NCBI GenBank assembly: GCA_963934295.1
Contig: CAWVXY010000012.1
Coordinates: 14,210-78,209 of the forward strand
Source: Seribacter sp963934295
GTDB taxonomy: Bacteria > Verrucomicrobiota > Verrucomicrobiia > Opitutales > Seribacteraceae
DNA: 64,000 nucleotides
Direction: 5' to 3'
Shown here: one piece after another, positions 61,601 through 64,000 of the stretch
Layout: every line of letters begins with the position of its first letter
Position numbering within the stretch: position 1 is the first letter of the stretch
Position numbers and translations under genes: made by a program
The notes under the pieces: model-generated
What the model saw: the letters and a program-made list of their open reading frames with translations, nothing else
What the model was told of the DNA's origin: nothing
Databases searched by the model: none

Positions 61601-62771
61601 TAGAGCTTGTACCTGCACGACAAGCATATTCCCATTGGGCCTCTGTGGGTAAAGTGTAAGACCAACCTGGGGGCAATCGACCCGCTTGATACTCTGCATC
61701 ATTCAAGCGAGTCAGAAAGATTTCAATATCGTCCCACGATACTTTTTCAACTGGACGGTTTGGATTGTTCGGCCAATTACTTGGGTTTGGATTCAAACCA
61801 TTTGAATTCCCTGTCATGACAGCCTCGTATTGTGCCTGTGTCACCTCGTACTTCCCCAAGTAAAACTCCTTGGTAAGGCTAACATTGTGCTCGGTCTCAT
61901 CCGTTCCCCTACCCGCTTCCGTAAGCGGACTTCCCATTCTAAATGTGCCCGTTTCAACATGAATCATTTCCAAATCAACCGTTGAGTTAAGCTCGACAAA
62001 GTGGTTCGGACTTTCCAACCGATACAAATTACTTACTTCCTCATTGGATAAAGCACGATTGTAGATGCGGACATTGTCGATAGAGCCAGTAAAAAAATCT
62101 TTTGCTCCAGCAGAATATCCGCCATAAGTGTACGCACGTGCTCCTATGTATCCAAGGTTTGGTGTCGAACCAGAGTAATTTTCCGCATTACTACCAGAGT
62201 TTAGCAATTGTCCATGAACAAAAAAAGACCAGTTAGATCCCGCTCGCACATATCCAACCAGATTCCAGGAATTGGTTTGATTGAGTTCTAATATTTCTAA
62301 GCTTGAAACTGCACCTCCCGAGGGGAAATATTGATCTAACCCTAGATGATTACCTGAAATTTTAAAATTATTTCGAGAATTTCCCGCAGCAGCATTAAAT
62401 TCACCGTAAATAGTACCTGTTCCATTATTTACCCAAGCAAGAATTGAGAAATTATTTGTAGTCCCCAAAATGGATGGATTATTTAAATCAATAAAATCAT
62501 CTACCCCATCAAACTGGTAAGCTTTATTAGTCTGTCCATGGCGGTCTGTGCTCAAGGTCGCCCCATTTACAGTACCATGATTTCCATTGCCTGACATATC
62601 GGAGGCATTCCCGTCAAATGGATACCAACCGACCAAACCAGTTTGTAAACTATTTTGTCCAAACGATATTAATGAAGACAATGCAAAAAAACCGAAAATT
62701 AAACACGACGAAATTCCCAATGTAAATCTATGGGAATTTAAAAAATCAAAAATGGATGCTAATACTCTCAC
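55644..62771 (-). CDS. Giant multidomain exported protein with LamG, FGE-like, cadherin-like, DUF285 and Trp-rich C-terminal domains
   Basis: About 2,375 residues from a GTG at 62771 (GAGAAG upstream; a TTG at 62816 adds 15 residues). After a signal peptide come: a LamG domain (~62640-62010); an FGE-sulfatase/SUMF1-like domain (~61995-61270) without the two catalytic Cys; a cadherin-like domain (~61255-60970); two WLDAN-type lectin-like domains (~60950-59600), each ending in a GYLAHKW motif; two ~1.05-kb units of Ca-binding loop plus LamG (~59540-57480); seven 25-residue DUF285/BspA repeats (56862-57386); a second cadherin-like domain (~56770-56460); an Fn3-like domain; and a Trp-rich module (55647-55961). 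It is probably a surface or secreted glycan-binding protein. Confidence 0.85.
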   Translation of the reverse strand: MRVLASIFDFLNSHRFTLGISSCLIFGFFALSSLISFGQNSLQTGLVGWYPFDGNASDMSGNGNHGTVNGATLSTDRHGQTNKAYQFDGVDDFIDLNNPSILGTTNNFSILAWVNNGTGTIYGEFNAAAGNSRNNFKISGNHLGLDQYFPSGGAVSSLEILELNQTNSWNLVGYVRAGSNWSFFVHGQLLNSGSNAENYSGSTPNLGYIGARAYTYGGYSAGAKDFFTGSIDNVRIYNRALSNEEVSNLYRLESPNHFVELNSTVDLEMIHVETGTFRMGSPLTEAGRGTDETEHNVSLTKEFYLGKYEVTQAQYEAVMTGNSNGLNPNPSNWPNNPNRPVEKVSWDDIEIFLTRLNDAEYQAGRLPPGWSYTLPTEAQWEYACRAGTSSTYFWGYSINSTNTNYNQNIGQTQDVGEYAPNAWGFYDMHGNVFEWTADLYGSYDLNLVVDPVGPSNGVNRVFRGGSLNNSNYFSRSAKRQYQSQSYRSETKGFRLAYVKTNQSPGDLNSTASLTVLENQPVGSVVGEFNATDPDANATLTYQLVSGAGDGNNSLFTLDQNGTLKTAVTFDYETNASSYSIRVQARDEFNATTEGNFTINLLNNSWEDIAHSQRFSPSLLNGLQLWLDANHSSALTSSWSDLSGNNNHATRNADPVVVTNAQNGLSLMDYSGTNGQHHSFNRISDIRTVFWVLKYNAGYWVLLGDTTSYDFHSNGASGIFHSSFAHNGIKTGSSFAINGSAYNIDGAWPQSLSIISLRTSANVQASNFSNDRNIGGRFPNARLGELIVFNEALPDYEMDLVEGYLAHKWGLFSSLDYSHPFYGSVPTVNDYNSSHSSSGSYQADSIPNLSFWLDANDSSTFTLADSNVTQWRDKSGNGHVMDQIVGPGAPTRLVANGTGFVSFDGTTSIYTNTHLEDANYTIFTVSKQTGVTNARLIASKQSNWALGYFNGKYDSFYFNGWVRQGLNASNTQGHIHVVSANDADQVNCWVDFLHLVSDSNLAHDSAYKPGYLNLGGYGAVERSNGEVAEILYFNRVLDTEERVKIEGYLAHKWLLSNLLPINHYYKNNPPVFGLLEENATVTGSVQYQGVIPGPAYVWALDPNGTKVAEYILPDGNGSFSLCVPKGGGYDFKAFVDGSQNGYPTTGEVWKHYLDWNGTLGGFNLLQVDDNLSGINFSLWDQDADNDGFLKWHEHVAGTQDNNASSTPPLNFGLLAHWSFDETNGTVLHDSSGNDINGTLHGFSNPWSPGRVGGAFRFDGVDDYISFNGASQLDDIRPISFSGWIKLDQNGSGYVIAKRSLGTGYWRMFASAQSKSWLIRKSTGNVPSVTTTSPTSYFQWQHIVMTWNGLLGGTNSKIYLDGTLVGNVTRNSGSGDLVSDVGNLFTIGNRPQNDSSYFKGWMDDFRIWERVVTPNEVQQLFTGVPDENATISGVVTDSTTVTGSVIMWVFDENGNKVAEQTLLNEPGAYSFSLVRGHSYDIKAYRDGNGNGSLDPGIGESYAHWGAWNGNGFDLLPVDGNKTGIDISLTWEPDSDNDGFSLWQETQAGTSDHNSSSRPGPNFGLVAWYPFDGNASDMSGNGSHGTVNGVTLGADRFGQIGMAYDFDGVNDKIIVNGSWPNANSSRSVSAWYKAPSHKGNIFTFGDGLLQKARFSVGLNFNNIHGSLGFIGQGRDQMFSVNGLYHAWNMILLTYDGLLGNLYLNGDVLSESFNYILETNGSMPLIIGSNSLNRNDEFFSGCIDDVRIYNRALSAFEVQTLYQMEKPKEVLTNANFQPAVNLWFSDEVNATATYGHIRDWNVSGVTDMSTAFMGRTEFNEDVSRWDVSNVTNMRMMFRVAHSFNQPIGDWNTSSVTNMSSMFFEAKSFNQQIGNWDTSNVVNMNEMFRKAFDFNEPIGSWNVSSVIDMQHMFREARAFNQDIGSWDTSSVTKMQAMFYRAISFNHAIGSWDVSAVTTMDGMFQGSSVYANALSNSNKAAIHSAFQTNPNWPYDWGIYANTNPIDLNTTAPLAIAEGQLIGCIVSTFSVFDPDVNASILFTLVDGNGSDSNHEFSLDTNGTLRTAVVFDYEGENSDNDPTLHVRVRARDEYNASVERSFMVTILDVNDSQPDLPADHNGSVEANSSIPGNGLPPTVDPNESLESNSTFPITNKPIDGNDTAGDSNVTLPIIQVYRPIPETLGFVADGNNTYLIRGRILTDGGSSILESGVLVSEDILFRGEMIRLSSNKINKSTEFTVMVRNLTPGTTYYYRAFARNKMGETLGARKRLKTPEKIDLSMWFADMPKMGGGWRSSNWFGSFQQFPKVKWIYHSELGWAYILSDQKDGIWIWQNGRGWMWTQRGIWPYLFNHRNLGWLYLVKSINGNPFFYDFTIGNYSAAP
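56862..57386 (-). repeat. Seven tandem 75-bp units encoding DUF285/BspA-type repeats
   Basis: In the minus-strand frame, Trp codons recur exactly every 75 bases at 57386, 57311, 57236, 57161, 57086, 57011 and 56936. Each 25-residue unit follows W-[DN]-x-S-x-V-x-x-M-x-x-M-F-x-x-A-x-x-F-N-x-x-I-G-x. Six units keep the pattern well; the last is degenerate. The repeats form a solenoid-like surface domain in known DUF285 proteins. Confidence 0.93.
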
Positions 62772-62887
62772 ATGCTTCTCTATGTTAACAGCAGTATATT
62801 TAATTACCAAAAACAAGCATTATCTTACAATTATTATTGAAAAGTATATTGAAACCTCCAACCAAGCGATTGAGGAAAAAAGAATGT

Positions 62888-64000
62888 TTATTCAGTATAT
62901 TGACCGGAACTAAAGTCAAAAAACAGTCCGGCTTGGTCCTCTTCCTTAAGAAAGTAGAACCAATTGGCTGCTTGGTGCTGCCATAAATAAGGCCATGTTT
63001 GTTCGGCTGTCCAGAGCCATCCTCTTTCACTCGTCCATAACCAAAGCCCTTCCTGTTCATCCCCCACAGCATAAGCCCATCCCAAATCAGCATGATAAAT
63101 CCATTCATTTACATGGACTGAAAACACCCCAAACCAATCTGATCGCCACCAACCATTACCCATTGATTCCATACTTCCATACCATGCATTCGTATCAACT
63201 GGTTTTGGAGATGTAAACTCACGCAATCCACCGAGAACCTCATGTCCTCCAATATTCAAATAGGCCCGGTAATAATAAGTTACCCCTTTATCCAATTGTG
63301 AATCATTCAAATCGATAAAAAATTCATCTATTGAACCGATCAAATCAGCCTTATAGCGAATGCCTAATTTTAAATCATGACTTTTTCCAAGCAAAAACCC
63401 TCCTTCGGTTATGGCAAATAATCCACGGTTCAAAATACTTCCCTGCAATCGATAAATACCAGATTCATTAGCATCCGCATATGGCAAAGTACTCACAGAG
63501 GCCGTATTGAGTGGATTGTTTCGGGAAGGAGCCACATGTACATCAAAAGAAACGGTCGCTTTTTGATTGCTGGACATACCTGAGACGGAAATCGTTGAGG
63601 TTCCTTTTTGATTGTATTGGAAATCAAGCATCAGAAAGTTCTGAACAACTTTGGCAGAAACAATAGACGAGTTATTTGACTCGGCAGTTAAAATAATCGC
63701 GGAAGGTTCATTATCGATATCTCCAAACAAACCCGATAAATCGATGGAAAGATCAGAATCATTCTCACTCGCATTGATATCTGGTAATTTCTTATTCGTA
63801 AAAGGTGGATCGTCCACCTGAGTAACCGTAACATTCACTGTGATTGTATCGCTCAAATTTCCATCACTAACCAGCACATCAAAACTATCCGATCCATTAA
63901 AGTTCGTATTAGGCTGATAATAAAAGGTTGTGGGCGATGCTCCATTTCCCGATACTGTTGCCACTCCATTACTCGCTGCCGAACTCACACTCCAACTCAA
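62888..64000 (-). CDS. Exported protein with the shared Trp-rich C-terminal module (5' part beyond window)
   Basis: The last 370 residues of a protein whose start is past the right edge. Visible parts: an Ig/cadherin-like domain (NFNGSDSFDVLVSDGNLSDT), then a second beta domain with PPFTNKKLPDINASENDSDL, an Fn3-like domain (YYYRAYLNIGGHEVLGGLREF) and a Trp-rich C-terminal module at 62891-63196. The Fn3-like domain and Trp-rich module closely match the end of the giant protein just downstream. The gap between the two genes (62772-62887) is 116 bases and no terminator is seen, so they may share a transcript. Secretion by the nearby type II system is possible but not shown. Confidence 0.82.
   Translation of the reverse strand: MSWSVSSAASNGVATVSGNGASPTTFYYQPNTNFNGSDSFDVLVSDGNLSDTITVNVTVTQVDDPPFTNKKLPDINASENDSDLSIDLSGLFGDIDNEPSAIILTAESNNSSIVSAKVVQNFLMLDFQYNQKGTSTISVSGMSSNQKATVSFDVHVAPSRNNPLNTASVSTLPYADANESGIYRLQGSILNRGLFAITEGGFLLGKSHDLKLGIRYKADLIGSIDEFFIDLNDSQLDKGVTYYYRAYLNIGGHEVLGGLREFTSPKPVDTNAWYGSMESMGNGWWRSDWFGVFSVHVNEWIYHADLGWAYAVGDEQEGLWLWTSERGWLWTAEQTWPYLWQHQAANWFYFLKEEDQAGLFFDFSSGQYTE

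Noticed and set aside
61270..61995. Sulfatase-maturing (formylglycine-generating) enzyme
   Set aside because: The domain lacks the catalytic Cys residues and is embedded in a giant exported binding protein.

Overview
The window is a gene-dense, AT-rich bacterial chromosome segment of about 64 kb. It carries no phage, insertion sequence, CRISPR array or rRNA, and I saw no tRNA. The gene set points to a marine Verrucomicrobiota-like organism (PVC group, perhaps Opitutae). The supporting traits are a type II secretion operon in the order G-H-I-J-K-L-M-D-C-E-F, a Tat-exported Gfo/Idh/MocA oxidoreductase, a MotA/ExbB channel gene with two long ExbD-like partners, very large LamG/DUF285 exported proteins, and two exported proteins sharing a Trp-rich C-terminal module. 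This placement is an inference from gene content; no marker phylogeny was run. Many start codons follow A/T-rich leaders with no Shine-Dalgarno sequence.

Left part (1-16.5 kb), mostly housekeeping on the + strand: a J-domain protein, htpG, a BamE-like lipoprotein, rplM-rpsI with a strong terminator, then a compact arginine cluster argC-J-B-D-F-G (argH is absent), pabA/trpG, nrdR and an overlapping unknown gene. A minus-strand pheA is divergent from ilvD, which is followed by pgi.

16.5-26.5 kb is the accessory envelope region. It holds a minus-strand MotA/TolQ/ExbB gene with two ExbD-like genes, a small unknown basic protein, and two groups of lipoproteins. One group is an apparent operon: lipoprotein, two paralogous membrane-anchored coiled-coil proteins, an acidic protein, and a family 2 glycosyltransferase with no canonical start codon. 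A Gfo/Idh/MocA oxidoreductase lies between the groups.

26.7-38 kb: dtd, cysK, infA, tadA, sodA, a TIR-TM-TPR protein, a HAD phosphatase, a dicarboxylate/amino-acid:cation symporter, uvrB, a GIN-domain exported protein and an MBL-fold hydrolase.

38-50.1 kb (minus strand): a nearly complete type II secretion operon. Its last, tightly coupled gene encodes a MORN-repeat lipoprotein. Prepilin peptidase (gspO) is not in the window.

50.2-64 kb: an isolated nuoA with its own terminator; a fusion of a PTS EIIA domain, a pyruvate-kinase-C-like middle region and a diadenylate cyclase (c-di-AMP synthase) domain; nadD and rsfS; a Tat-exported oxidoreductase; an unknown charged membrane protein; a ~2,375-residue multidomain exported protein; and the 3' part of another exported protein with the same C-terminal module, cut by the right edge.

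The least conventional items are the EIIA-cyclase fusion, the ExbD pair in which only one partner keeps the intramembrane Asp, the shared Trp-rich C-terminal module in proteins encoded near a type II secretion operon, the paralogous lipoprotein/coiled-coil locus, and the TIR-TM-TPR protein.
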